DNA of 64,000 nucleotides, taken from the NCBI GenBank assembly GCA_014529385.2, contig CM043953.1, positions 82,437,838 to 82,501,837 of the forward strand, written 5' to 3'. The notes below the pieces were generated by a model. The model saw only the letters and a program-made list of their open reading frames with translations, did not search any database and was not told where the DNA came from. Source of the stretch: Adiantum capillus-veneris (taxonomy: Eukaryota > Streptophyta > Polypodiopsida > Polypodiales > Pteridaceae). The number at the start of each line of letters is the position of its first letter. The first letter of the stretch is position 1. This document shows positions 20,622-31,854 of this stretch, one piece after another. Position numbers and translations under genes: made by a program.

Positions 20622-22108
20622 TGATGGGGGCTTTTCACAAGCCAAGCTCCCATACCCCTCTTCTCTCGTCCCCACCCCATGAAAACCCCCTCTTATGGAG
20701 GGAGTGATAAAAGGCATTGAAAAAAAGTAAGAAAAAATAAAGTATGATTATGTAAATATATAAGAAAGGTAAAATAGGCCACCTCATGCCTGCGGGGTAG
20801 CCCATCCCCACCTTGCCTCCTTTTTCTTCACTGTTGCCCCGCCGGGTGTCCCTTTTCCTCTCCTCCACTCAAAAGGTCAACCCCCTCTCTCTTCCCCTTG
20901 TCCTTTCTCCTTTCTCTCTCCCCTCAAGCTACCCCACCTCTCATCAATAATACATTATAACTCACCAATAATGCACCCTAACTCACATGCAACTTACCCT
21001 ATCTTCCAAAATAGTATACCCCACCCCCTCTTTCTCTCTCCTATCATATCCCATGACCCAAACACCCCCCTCTCTCTCTAAAGGGTGCCATGTCTCTTGT
21101 CTTGTAGCTAAATAACCTCCCCCACACTCACACACACTTAGTTTCACTGAAAAAGGTGCCCACAGATCCATCCCCACCGAGTGGTTACCTGATTTTTCTT
21201 GTGTTCACACACATCTGCACACAGACTCACCTCTGAACACACTCCCCTCTCTCCCCTCTTATAATTACTTTATTCTCCATGTCACCTCTCACTTTTTTTC
21301 ATCAACCCATCTCTCTCTCTTAGTCTCTCTCTCATGAGACTACTGTTCTGGCACATATACACACAGCCAGACAAGTGGGGCCCACAGACACATGGCCTAT
21401 GTAGATAATGATTTCTTCATTTCTAAATTCTAGAATTTCTCCCCCCTCCTCCCCTATATAAAGAGGGTTCACCATCACACACACACCCACACCATCACCA
21501 TCACTGCAATCACCATGCTCGTCTTGAGCATGACCTCTACACCCTTGGGCTATGGAAGATGAAGGGAAACTAAATGAAGGATGATGGCCATAACCCTCGT
21601 GCGAGTCTTTGCCATCAACTCCCACCTATCCGCCATGTGCTCTACCACGCTCTCCCTTCTCATTCCCCTACCCTATGCTCCCCATTTCATCGCCTTATTC
21701 TCTAAATAAAGCTTGAGGTTTTGTGAGTATGTTTTCTTGCAATGTTTTGCCCATGTGAGGTGTGCGGAATCGCCACCTAGTCTTGTGTTTGGAGTGAGCT
21801 TGTGTATGTGTGAAGGGTGTGCGGATTCGCCATCCTTTTGTGGTACCTAAGTACTAAGCCGCTATACCCCCTCCCTCACCCTCTCTCTCTCTCTCACTTG
21901 ATCTCATTCCCTTTCCTCTTCATCATTACTCCCAAGCATCCATCTCTCTTGGATGAAAGCTTTGTTATGGTGGTGTGTTGTTTGCATCCTAGCCACTGAA
22001 GCTAGGTGGTGCCCCCTGTTTGCTTTACCATGACAGGCTCGAGGCGCGCCATTCGGTCCCCGGTGTTTTAGAGGCCGTCAGGGTTTGGGGTTCACTTTGC
22101 TCCTGTCA
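20622..22108 (+). mobile_element. Solo LTR E of a Tat element (1487 bp)
   Basis: It begins TGATGGGGGC, ends TTTGCTCCTGTCA, and is flanked by ATTG on both sides (20618-20621 and 22109-22112), a 4-bp duplication. Interrupted gag of element B lies on each side. The last 150 bp closely match the end of the element C LTR (GAAGCTAGGTGGTGCC, GGCTCGAGGCGC, TTTTAGAGGCCGTC). A TATA box TATATAAAG is at 21455 and AATAAA near 21702. No internal region remains, so it arose by LTR-LTR recombination. Confidence 0.8.
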
Positions 22109-22112
22109 ATTG

Positions 22113-22206
22113 GAATGTCCTCTTGGGTTGTGTCTCTTTCTATCTCCTCAGCTTTCTTTGTTTGTCCCTTGGGACCTACAACTTGTGCAAGGTGATTGTA
22201 ATATCC

Positions 22207-22243
<37 letters not shown>

Positions 22244-22291
22244 CCTCAGCTTTCTTTGTTTGTCCCTTGTGACCTACAACTTGTGCAAGGT
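22113..22291 (-). repeat. About 98-bp tandem duplication in gag of element B
   Basis: CCTCAGCTTTCTTTGTTTG...CAAGG occurs at 22146-22192 and again at 22244-22290, with a (TC)n expansion in the second unit. It affects the Gag segment just before the zinc knuckle and sits directly beside solo LTR E. Confidence 0.75.
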
Positions 22292-22929
22292 AAATTGATA
22301 AGTTTCTCAAGGAGTCATTTAGCTTCTCAATCACCTCAGCTCTTACCTCAGTAATCTCTAGATGTTGATGATTGCAATTTTCCCTTGGGTCTAGGATTCT
22401 CTATTGAAGCCTCTCCCCTTAGGAACTTGAGTTTTCAATACTTCTCAATAGTCCTAGTTTCAACTGCATCAAAGGTAGCAGGTGCACCCATCTCAAATTT
22501 TATCTTGAGTGTGGGAAAGAAGCCGGTTATGAACCTCTCCTTATTGAGGAACTCTGCACCATCACCAAGGTTAGCAACATTTCTCACCAAAGTTGTAGAA
22601 AATCTTTTTTGTACATGTAGTAGTCATCTAAATATTTTTCTTGTGAGAAACAATGTCTTGCTATAGCTTTTGAGTGTTTTGGGGGTCAAAAAAGTATCAC
22701 TGGAAATGATCAGCAACTTCCTTATAGTTTCCCTTAACTTCCTAAGATAAAGAGTCAAACCATGTGCTAGCATCTTTCCTGAGGACCACTTCAAACATTT
22801 CTAATCATTCCTCATTTGCTATCACCCTTTTTATGCGGCAAGACATTTTGAAATTTGCTAAAAATAACACGGTATCCTTGCAAGGCTCTCCAAAGAAGAG
22901 GGGATATCTTGACATTTGGTATTGGGTCT

Positions 22930-23180
22930 CCATTGAATCAATTTCAAAGTGACAACACATTTCTTTTTCTTTCTTAAAAATATGCATATTAAATGATCTA
23001 TGATAGTCAACAAGAGGTAGAATGACACGGTTTGGTGATGCGAGAATTTCTCCTACTCTTTGAGCACAAGCATGAACACCATACGCTGCTGAAAATGGAT
23101 CTTTCTACTAATTGCAACGTTTATTCTAATGTGTGGAGTGAAATGGAAAGAAAAAACCTCTCTTCCTAGACCATTATCCA
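22930..23180 (-). pseudogene. Accessory ORF b homologue of element B, fused in frame to Gag
   Basis: Reading leftwards, the sequence gives MVFMLVLKE-like and then GEILASPNRVILPLVDYHRSF, matching ORF b of element A. There is no stop at the equivalent of FILF; the frame continues NMHIFKKEKEMCC...DSMETQYQMS straight into Gag. The 1.1-kb block with ORFs c and d seen in A is absent. This suggests that ORF b is an N-terminal Gag extension in this lineage, or that a deletion created the fusion. Confidence 0.6.
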
Positions 23181-23191
23181 TGGTCTATGCA

Positions 23192-23435
23192 TTACCTAAT
23201 GGTTAAAAAAATAAAAAAGATATATACGTCCAAACTAAGATCGTACCTAATCAAGGCAAAATAAAAGGATTTATCAAAGCGTTTATTTTCGGCCAACCTA
23301 AGAGGACCTAAAATTCTACGAATCACACTTTGAAATTTCAACTTAGTACTCACAATGATGTGTACCTTTTGCCTTGCAATGGGAGTAAAAAGATCATACA
23401 AATGCTCATGATTCATGCAAACTACTTGACTATTC
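23192..23435 (-). pseudogene. Accessory ORF a homologue of element B
   Basis: MNHEHLYDLFTPIARQKVHI and FQSVIRRILGPLRLAE match ORF a of A almost exactly. A pair of compensating indels scrambles about 15 residues (the NPFILPL region) before LIRYDLSLDVYIF returns in frame. The frame then runs past the usual stop. Position relative to the primer-binding site is the same as in A. Confidence 0.65.
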
Positions 23436-23472
23436 TAAAGATTGAACCTACACAAAAACTTACACAAGTCAT

Positions 23473-23489
23473 CCTCTATGGGGGAACCA
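23473..23489 (-). other. Primer-binding site of element B
   Basis: On the minus strand TGGTTCCCCCATAGAGG follows the LTR end CGCCTCA by four bases. It matches the A site (TGGTGCCCCCACTGAGG) at most positions, showing the same primer class with mutations. Confidence 0.7.
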
Positions 23490-23493
23490 AAAT

Positions 23494-24115
23494 TGAGGCG
23501 ATCCGGGGCGGGCAACAAGACAGGCGACCTCTAAACACTCCTCAAGGATCCCATGCTACTCAATTGGGGTTGGGGCGACTACAATCACACAAGACAACAA
23601 CAAACCCAAAGCAGAACCCAACAAAAGAAAGGGGCACCACCTAGTTATGGATGCAAACTAGAACGCAGATAGTATGTAGCCAAACATGCAAAGAGAGAAA
23701 CACAAAATCGCCACACAAACACACACCAACACAGTCCTTTACAACCATAGGAATTTGAAAGAGAGTTTAAGGTAGAGAGTACAAATCAACTTGAACAACT
23801 AGATCCTGGCGTAAAATATTAGATGCTTCCAAGCTTATAAAAATTAGAGAGACAATACGAGGCTTGATCTTATTGCCATTATACCATTGTATTAGGGTTA
23901 CGGGAGCTGTCGCATAATATCACACTCTTACAATTAGTCGTGGACAAACAATTCAAAGAGTCTCTTAAAACCACAAAGCATGAAATAAAGAAAGAAAAAG
24001 GCAAGAAAGAGGTCACTCTCTTCTCCTTCTTCACCTTCCTCCTCTTCTAACGAAAGAAACATTTATTCTCCTTTATAATACAAGAGGAGAGGACATCACA
24101 AATACTTTCCTGCTT
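23494..24115 (-). repeat. 5' LTR of element B (U5 side, truncated)
   Basis: The minus strand ends ...GATCGCCTCA and aligns with the last part of the A LTR, including the TGGTGCCCC block (23631-23639). Only about 620 bp are present against 2720 bp in A; the U3 side is replaced by chromovirus gag from about 24115. Confidence 0.7.
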
Positions 24116-27090
24116 GGAAAAGGTCCCACAAGATTAAGAAGTTCAAAGAGGGAGGCAAGAGTATCTCTTTTATCACCTATGATGGCACCTTTGGTGCTAC
24201 TAAAAAGTATTAGCCTTCATCCAGCAATTTGATGCGGCCTTTGGAGACGAGGGCTCCAAAGAGTCCTCCAAGCTACATCATGTAGCTATGCACTTTAAAA
24301 TATTCTCTTCAATGGTGGGCTAGTCTTTGTGGAAACGACAAAGCTCCAAAAACATGGAAAACTCTAGAAGTTTCCATCATGAAGCAATTACTTGTTGCTA
24401 ACGATGCCAAAGATAATGTTCTCACCAAATGGTGGAGTTTGAAGCTACTCTCCAACAAGTCTATCCACAAATATGTAGACCAGTTTTGGGACTTACATCT
24501 CAAAGCTACAGTCTTTAAGAAGATAGATTTTACCAAGAAAAAGCAACAATTTTTGTAGGATTACCTAAAGAAATGGCTGAGTATGTCAACTCTCAATCGC
24601 CTGGTTCTATCAACGGCTTGGCCCATGGAAAACAAAGATCTAAATGATACAAAGGGGAATAATAGTTCTCAAAGTTCTTCCCAAGGCAATTCCAACAACA
24701 ACAACAACAACAACAACAACCAAAATAATAACAAGACCAAGGAGAAGGAGTTTACAAAGGTAAAAACAAACTCTCTCTTGAACTTCTAAAGGCTTTTTGC
24801 AAAGATCACAAATGATTTAACTATGGGGAGAGGGACATGGGTATCATTCTTGCCCCAAAAGAAATGCCCGTAATGAGACTCCTAGAGCTTCCACGATTGA
24901 AGCTCCAAAAGAGGATGCTCATTACAAAGGATCATCCCTTTCATATGCTTGGGGGAAGGTAAGGGAGCATGATTCCTTCATCTTATTGGATCATGGCTGT
25001 ACTCACAACTTCATATCAAGGGAGTAGGCAACAAAGCTGGGCATACAAACTTTTGAGATGGGAGATAGTATAACTTTCAGTGGCACATTCAAGGGACAAC
25101 AAGACTCCATTACTCCCTTGATTGGGAAGTTGAGGCTTCATGTCCGAAACTCTGTCAAAAAGACTTCTTCATCTCTCCTCTCCAACATGAGGATGTTATC
25201 CTAGGGTCACCATGGTTCAACCGCATGGCTGCCAACATGAAGTTCCCTGAAAGGAGGAAATACTTCACCTACAAGGGAAATAACATGTATATAGATGCTA
25301 ATGAGTCTGATTGTAGTATAAAACTTGTAAATTCACTTGCTTTTGATAAGTCAATGAAAATCTCGGTTTCCTTGTACATGTTTTTGTCAAAGAGTCTCTA
25401 AATGATGCTAATGTTTTAATGAAACAAAGTGGTAGGAATCAAGAAGAATTAGTCTTGTTTAATTTTCTAAATATATTCCAAGATGTATTTATCGATGACA
25501 TCCCTATGGAGTTACCTCTAAAAGAAGGGAATGATGACCATAAGATCGAGCTTCTACCTGAGAGCTCACCGCCTAGTAAACCTCCTTATAAAGTTTCTCA
25601 AGATAAAAAAGGGGAGATTATGAGGCAAGTGCATGAGCTGGTAGACAAGGGGATGGTGAGGCCTAGCTCCTCTCTCCAATACTTTTAGTGCAAAGAAAAT
25701 ATGGCACATACCACATGTGTGTGGACTATCAAGCACTAAATTGTATCACTATCAAGAACAGATTTCTCGTATTGCGAGTAGAAGATCTTTTTGATAAGCT
25801 ACAATGTTCAACCTACTTCAATAGGATTGACCTTAAAAGTGGCTATCATCAATAAGGATAGTGTATGAAGATATCGTAAGACTGCGCTCCGTACAACGTT
25901 TGGTCTTTATAAATATCTTGTCATGCCTTTTGGTTTGACAAATTTTTTAGCCACGTTCAACCGCTCAATGGAGAAATCTTTAGACCCTATCACAATTTCA
26001 CTGGTCAACAACATTATCATCAACTCCAAACCTTTGGAGGAGCATAAGCAACACCTCCAAGTAGTTTTTCAAGCTATGAGGGAGAATAAAATTTTCATTA
26101 ACCAAAAGAAGAGTGAACTTTTCCTCCACCGAGAGATTCAATACTTAGGTCATATTATCTCTCAATATGGTATCCGTATGGATCCAACCAAGCTTGAGCT
26201 AATAAAAGGAGGACCTAATTGAAGGAATCTACATGAGCTACAAGCTTTATTAGTATGTGTGCATAATATAGATGCTTCATAGCTAAATTCTCCCAAATAG
26301 CAGGACCACTACATGACTTGACAAAGAAAAATGTTAAGTACATATGGACTGCTAAAGAGCATAGTGCTTTTGACAAGCTTAAAAAAAATCTTACCTCTCA
26401 CTACTTGCTTACATTATTGGATCGCTTAAAACCATTTGAGTTCCAATGTGATGCTTGTGGAGATTTCCTTGGAGCCGTTTTGCTTCAAGAAGGGCATGCC
26501 ATAGCATATGAGAGTCTAAGACTCAATTTTGATGAGCGAGTATTGGGCATCTACAAAAAGGAACTACTAGATGTCCTACATGCCCTTGACACATGGAAGC
26601 ACTATCTGTTGGGGACTCCATTCATCTCATGAACATACCACCAAAGTTTCAAGTACTTCATGACAGAAACCAAGCTCTCTGACCAACAAATTAGGTGGGT
26701 AAATGTTTTTTTGCAATTCAATTTTTATATTGCTCACATTGTTGTGGCAAGCACAATCAACTAGCTGATGTACTATCACAATGACCAAGAGACAATGCGG
26801 TGTCCATAGCAACTCACAATGATCTATCTTTCATGATAGACGAGTATGCTACTGACCCCAATTTTAAAGATGCCTTACCTTAGGGAAGAAAGAAAAACTA
26901 TTCACCTTGCAGGATGGTTATCTTCTCCATGGAAAAATGTTATGCATTACTCACTCTCTTTGTGAAAAAATGATGTATGAATCCCATGCTCCTCCCTATG
27001 CATGGCAAAGAGGGATTCAACCGACTATTCAAGGAGTAGAGACATATTTCTATTGGCCTACCATCAAAACGGACATACAAGGCGTTAATG
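24115..27090 (+). pseudogene. gag-pol: Element F: chromovirus-like Ty3/gypsy gag-pol remnant
   Basis: Gag starts near SFITYDGTFGATKKY and contains AKDNVLTKWWSLKLLSNKSIHKYVDQFWDL. A 12-Asn run is encoded by (AAC)n at about 24693-24731. The zinc knuckle near 24813-24860 has lost its first cysteines. Protease, then RT (VDYQALN, RIDLKSGYH), follow. The catalytic RT box has NN in place of DD (LVNNIIINS). RNase H (FQCDACGDFLGAVL) spans 26318-26632, and the integrase zinc region (YFYWPTIKTDIQ) ends near 27090. Numerous stops and frameshifts; no LTR or primer-binding site is seen. An old, dead copy. Confidence 0.85.
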
Positions 27091-27210
27091 TCTTTAGCAT
27101 TATTTTGCTCACTGGAAATGGTCATGTATCTTCTTTTCTACTAAACAAAGAGGATGAATGATAAGTGCTTAATGTTATAAAGCAATTTCGGTTGACTTTA
27201 TACACTTGTT

Positions 27211-27640
27211 TACATTTTTGCATTGTTTATCATTACACCTACAAAGCGATACACTTAGACGATGTTTCTGCGATGCCCAAAAAGGGTACATGCGTTTCCT
27301 CCTATTTTTGAAAGCCAAAAAAACATTTCTCCATTTCCTATTGATTTTTTTGAATGGGTCCATAAAAACCCATCACTTTTATTGTCTCAAATGATAAGTC
27401 TCATGCATCTATTTTTGATGCACGGTTGACTTACTGTTGCGCAAGGTTCCCTCGATACCACAAAAGGGTACGGTTGTTTCCTCCTATTCTCAAAAAAAGG
27501 TCAATGCATTTCCTACTAGGTTTTCTGAATGAGTTGATAAAAACCCCTTTCTTTTACTTATCTCAAACAATAAGTCTTTTGCCTCTATTTTTGCTGCACA
27601 ATCAACTTGTTGTGCAAGGTTTGTGGGAATTTTTGTGACC
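27211..27640 (+). repeat. Tandem repeat, period about 176 bp, about 2.4 copies
   Basis: CTCAAA(T/C)(G/A)ATAAGTC occurs at 27386 and 27562, and the units share AAAAGGGTAC, TTTCCTCCTATT, TTCCTA and ATAAAAACCC in the same order. Divergence between units is moderate. No coding potential; short ORFs here simply follow the repeat. Confidence 0.65.
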
Positions 27641-27805
27641 TGTGTGTGACAAGCTATCAAAATTTTGATTTCAGATTATTTATAGGCCTGAGGTCTGCAT
27701 ACATTGAAATCCCAAATTCTATGAATTTATTATCACCATTAGCTTCCAAAGTATTTATGTGTATGAGGTCTACATATATTGAAAGGCCTAAGTCCATGAT
27801 AGAGT

Positions 27806-28535
27806 AGAAGCTTCCAGAGTACTTCTTGGTAGCCACCAATCTATATGGTAGCAACCCTGTATTGACTCTACTATTAGGAAGCAACAACGACTACCAATGT
27901 CTAATAGTGGTAACCACTATTATTTATTGCATTGGTAGCTACCATTCTGCATAGTGGCTACCCGTTTGTGTATAGTAGTTGCATAGTGTCGCTGGTAGAA
28001 ATGATGCTACTAGTGTCATCTTGGCAGCTCTTAGTCATCCAACTAGCACGATAATATTGGTAGCTACCAACATATCTTTGGTAGCCACCAAGATATCATT
28101 GGTAGCTCATAATCATCATGGTAGGTACCCTTGTATGCATTGTCTGCATATCATTGAGTCCATGTATTGAGTGGTAGCTTCTAGAGTATTTATTGGTAGC
28201 CACCAATCTATTTGGTAACAACCCTTGTAGTGACTCTACTATTAGGAAGCAATAGAAGCTACCAATGTCTAACAGTGGTAGCCACTAGTATTTATTGCAT
28301 TGGTAGCTACCATTCTTCAAAGTGGCTACCAATCTGCGCATAATAGCTGCATAGTCTTACTGATAGCATAGGTATCTACTAGTGTCATCTTGATAGCTCT
28401 CAATTAGCCGCTAGCAAGGCAATACTGCAACTACCATGATATATTTGGTAGCTACTAGGATATCTCTAGTAGACATCGAGACATCAATGGTAGATCCTAG
28501 TCTGCATGGTAGCTACCCTTTGCCTACTTGCATCT
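27806..28535 (+). repeat. Tandem repeat, two 367-bp units rich in GGTAGCTACC palindromes
   Basis: Unit 1 begins GAAGCTTCCAGAGTACTTCTTGG and unit 2 TAGCTTCTAGAGTATTTATTGG, 367 bp apart, and they align throughout. Within them the perfect palindrome GGTAGCTACC and near copies (GGTAGCCACC, GGTAACCACT) recur at least a dozen times. No ORF is convincing. Confidence 0.75.
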
Positions 28536-28571
28536 ACTCTCTAGAATTTTCAAAAAACATCTTAGGTTTAG

Positions 28572-28814
28572 TATACAAGCAGCATAGACAAAAGCCTTGA
28601 CCAAGTATGCTTTGAAAAACCTTTCAAGGACAAGAAAGGTGTTGAGGAGGTGCTATACATCAAAAGTGGCACTATTGTAAATACCTCATACACTTCTGAG
28701 GAAATTAGGAATTTCCTTGAACATCCCACTTTCTGTGTTGGGAACTTAATAGCTCATACAAGGTGGAATTGCAAGGTAGCTTTAGGATCGCAATTCAACA
28801 GGTTGAAGTGGTAG
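28572..28814 (+). pseudogene. Unidentified 80-codon open frame (gene fragment?)
   Basis: The open stretch lacks an ATG and encodes FEKPFKDKKGVEEVLYIKSG, then TSEEIRNFLEHPTFCVGNLI, and ends FNRLKW-stop. The composition is that of a normal globular protein, unlike surrounding repeats. I do not recognise it. It could be a captured exon or part of an undetected element. Confidence 0.3.
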
Positions 28815-29660
28815 GGATTTCCTTTTTATTGTTTGTACTAAAACCCCTTGACAACAAATGAGCCGACATTGCAAACATTCCCCCATGCATCTTTCAACAA
28901 AAGTTTAGTCTGAGTCTTTTAGTTTGAGTCTTTTCTGGTGTGCATTTCAAAACATAGAAATCCCATCAAACTTTAGAAACTTTAAGTATCTTGATCGGTT
29001 GAGCTCAAAAATCACCTTTGACCTACTCAATTCTACATTTGGCATACATATCCTTGTGATACCTGCTATACCCTGCATCAAGCACCTGCTCAACTACCTT
29101 GTCATCTCCTTGCTAGCTTTCATGCACCTGCTTGTTGCACATCCATGAGCCAACCAATTTTGGATGCACCATCATTGGCCAACCCCTAGTTAAGCACTTA
29201 TGCTCAATTAAAGCATTATTTAGGTAAAATAAGACTACATACAAGAGAATGATGTAGAGTATCTATATAGTGTGAATGCATAAGAAAAATGATATATATA
29301 GTGGATGTATAGATAGCATTTAGAGAAGAAATTATTAGTTGCACCACCCTCTAGGGTCTAGGGCTCCCCCATGCATAGTATGAACTCCACCTTGGATAAA
29401 AGATAAAGCATTGACCATAACCATCCACCTGTAAAGTATGCATATACATTGTGCTGCTTCTGCTAGTAGACCAAAAAACAAGCCATGTCAACAGATCTTC
29501 ATAGCTTTGCTCTATGTCAACCTATATCCATGATCTATCGTACACATTGTAAGCATGTATACCATCACTTGAAGCACCCGCACCATAAGCAACTATCCTG
29601 CCACCTGCTAGAAGGAGCTTCATAGCATAGACCAATTTATGGAAGCACTAAAACCAATGC
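28815..29660. other. No identifiable gene; one half of a dispersed repeat pair
   Basis: 28977-29183 is repeated with moderate divergence at 32841-33040 (AGCTCAAAAATCACCTTT, CATTTGGCATACATATC). No protein match in either orientation. The rest is unassigned AT-rich sequence. Confidence 0.45.
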
Positions 29661-29661
29661 A

Positions 29662-30554
29662 TTAACACCTTGCAAAGCAACCTTCAACATGTCCATTAAC
29701 AACACAACACACAACTGCAATACCTTGTTGTTTACCTCCCCTTGCTGGATCCTCTTTTGAACTCACTGGTTTTGGCACCTCTGCTACCTTTCTTGTTGCC
29801 AATTCTAGAGAAAGTGCTTCCTTTTTGATAATTTTCACCATTTCATCCTCTTGAGCAAGAAAACTGGGTGGTACTCTGAACATGCCCATTTGCACCTTTT
29901 GAGACCTCATAGGCACATATTGTATCTCCTCTGATCTGGCATCAGTTTTAGGAGGTTCATCAAATGCATATCAACAAAAGAAGGAGCTTTTACCTCTTGG
30001 TGCTCATCCATCTGTTTGGGCTTAGGTCCACTGGTCGTAATGGTAGGTTGCACCAATTCCATCTCAATTTTCTTCTTCACTTTGTAATTGTTTGCCTTGG
30101 TGACTCTGACAACTTCTTCATAACTTCTTGGATCTTCATAATCCACGCTCTCTTGAACATAAGGATGTAGACGAGCTAGGAGCTTTTCAAACTTAAAATA
30201 TCAAAAATTGATCACTTGGGTAGCAACTACCAGATCCCTCCAACATGCTTTGGATCTATCATAGAAGAATTTACTTATGTAGGACTCTGATCTTTGCATC
30301 TTCTTTGGCAACCGACATCACCATTTGAAATCTTTAGAGGAATTGCTCTCAAACCCTAATCCAATTTTTCTTGCTTTCATCTTCTAGACCACCAAAAACC
30401 AAGCCTTCACTTTACCTCATAACATGAATGGTAGATTTTAGAGCTTTGCTTCATCACCTGGCATCCACAGTGAAAACATAAACAACTCAAAATCTGCAAT
30501 CCACTCATCTGCATCTTTAGCACCTTTGAGCACTGGACCAAAATTTTGCTTCAT
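29662..30554 (-). pseudogene. gag: Gag pseudogene of a gypsy-type element (minus)
   Basis: ATG (30552-30554) lies 37 bp downstream of a primer-binding site and starts MKQNFGPVLKGAKDADEWIADFELF, a plausible Gag N-terminus, before a TAA. Later pieces read DPRSYEEVVRVTKANNYKVKKK and EALSLELATRKVAEVPKPV, the style of the C-terminal half of plant Gag ahead of the zinc knuckle. Several stops and shifts separate them. No zinc knuckle or pol remains to the left. Confidence 0.65.
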
Positions 30555-30590
30555 CTTGATTCACGAACACTTTTCCAAGAAGCAATCAGT

Positions 30591-30610
30591 GATCGTTCGT
30601 GGGGGCACCA
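30591..30610 (-). other. Primer-binding site of the 30.6-kb minus element
   Basis: On the minus strand TGGTGCCCCCACGAACGATC shares its first 12 bases with the element A site and lies just upstream of a Gag ATG. The LTR should therefore lie immediately to the right. Confidence 0.65.
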
Positions 30611-30947
30611 TAAGATGGAAAGGGGGAAATGGGAACACACCTAGCACACACTACATATGCCTCTCTATATCCCAAGGATTCCGCAACACCCCTATCCCCT
30701 ACTTAACACACATCCAAAAAACCAATTTTCTTTAAATAGCTCAGGGCGAATACTATACCCCAATCCTCTCATATACACAATCACAATCTGCCAAATTTTC
30801 CTCAAGCACTCAGATCCAAACACCATGGACTTGATAACACACCTTCACACACACCCACACATGGCGATGTACATAATTCCCAAATCTACAATCTCACAAT
30901 CTCCCTACTCACACAATCTTCCTTCCTCTCTTTCTCTGCACTCGCGT

Positions 30948-31036
<89 letters not shown>

Positions 31037-31160
31037 ATCCAGAGCCACTACTACCATGGATGACAAGCAAGTGACAAGAAGACAAAGATGAGAAATCTTG
31101 AGGTGACACAACAGATCATAGATGGAATTTGCACTATAAGAAATAAAATCAAGGTGCAAT
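30611..31160 (-). repeat. Probable LTR with a long (AC)n tract
   Basis: By position this is the 5' LTR of the minus-strand element whose primer-binding site ends at 30610. It includes a (CA)n/(GT)n run of about 86 bp (30948-31034). I could not define the outer LTR boundary, and no second copy is in the window. Confidence 0.4.
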
Positions 31161-31854
31161 GATGGTGTTAGTGTTCTCTTTCCTCTTCAATGGCTATGCA
31201 AAAATTGTCTTTGAAATACCCCATTTTTTTGGGTAGGTCACCTTTGAAGTTCTCTCCACTCCTTTCATGCTTCCATGGCCATGTGAACATCCCCAAGATC
31301 TACCCTCTACCTTCCTTTGCCTTCCGCGTACGAGTGAGCGGGCTCCCCTCTTGCTTCCTCCTTCACCTCCTTGTAGAAAAAACAAAACCTGCTTTTGTGC
31401 AAAAAAAAAAACCACACCTCTGTTCCTCCCCCCCCCCCCCCAAAAAAAAAAAAAACAAGCAAACGCCTTTCCTTCCACTATCCCTTAAAAAAAAAAGATG
31501 TAAAACTCACAATTGTGAGTAGATTATATTATCATAATCAAACAATTTACAACTTCTTGGCATGCTCATGTCGAGCCATGCCAGCTTCAAGTGGTCCTAC
31601 TTACATCTGCTGTTTGCGGAGCCACCCCATGAAAAGAGATGAGCCCACACCTTTACCCCAACAAAATAGCAAATGTGGCGCTACCCAATGATGAGGGAAA
31701 ATCCCACTCCTTTAATCTTGTTAGTCATTCATCACTGCGCACAAGACCTTCTTACACTCTTTAGAGTTACTGTGTTTTCCAATGGTGATGATCGCCCCTT
31801 GGCTTTCTTGAATTATCTCTATGAACTTGGCAGTTTTCATGGTGCTCTAAAGTA
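31161..31854. other. No identifiable gene; homopolymer and palindrome tracts
   Basis: It contains C and A homopolymers near 31427-31455 and a second copy of the palindrome ACTCACAATTGTGAGT (31505-31520). ORFs here are low-complexity frames through these tracts. Confidence 0.4.

Larger units (their letters stand above)
19018..22940 (-). pseudogene. gag-pol: Element B gag-protease pseudogene (interrupted)
   Basis: Gag starts near 22930 with METQYQMSRYPLFFGEPCKD, matching MESQRQMSGYPLFFGEPGED of A, and continues with frameshifts to about 22245. It resumes left of the insertions with HGMYNCLCPRGEPRRPNLNYPVMNAG (20150-20340). The linker (INLQDFPFGHGMDPYNLLEDM) and protease follow to 19672; the active-site region is broken (LVRWGCTNL instead of LVDGGAQIC). 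Acidic linker sequence continues to 19018. In the zinc knuckle the tryptophan codon has become TGA. This copy is clearly dead and older than A. Confidence 0.85.
19018..24115 (-). mobile_element. Element B: minus-strand Tat retrotransposon, 5' half
   Basis: Reading leftwards: LTR (from about 24115 to 23494), primer-binding site (23473-23489), accessory ORFs a and b, gag and protease, breaking off at 19018 just before RT. Nucleotide similarity to A is continuous through gag, protease and the linker. It carries a hAT-like MITE and a solo LTR in the Gag zinc-knuckle region. RT, integrase and 3' LTR are missing. Confidence 0.85.

Noticed and set aside
24583-24789. Separate Asn-rich protein
   Set aside because: It is the Gag of element F with an (AAC)n expansion, not an independent gene.
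27806-28535. CRISPR-like array
   Set aside because: The repeats are two long tandem units with degenerate internal palindromes, not regular short repeats with unique spacers, and the sequence is eukaryotic.
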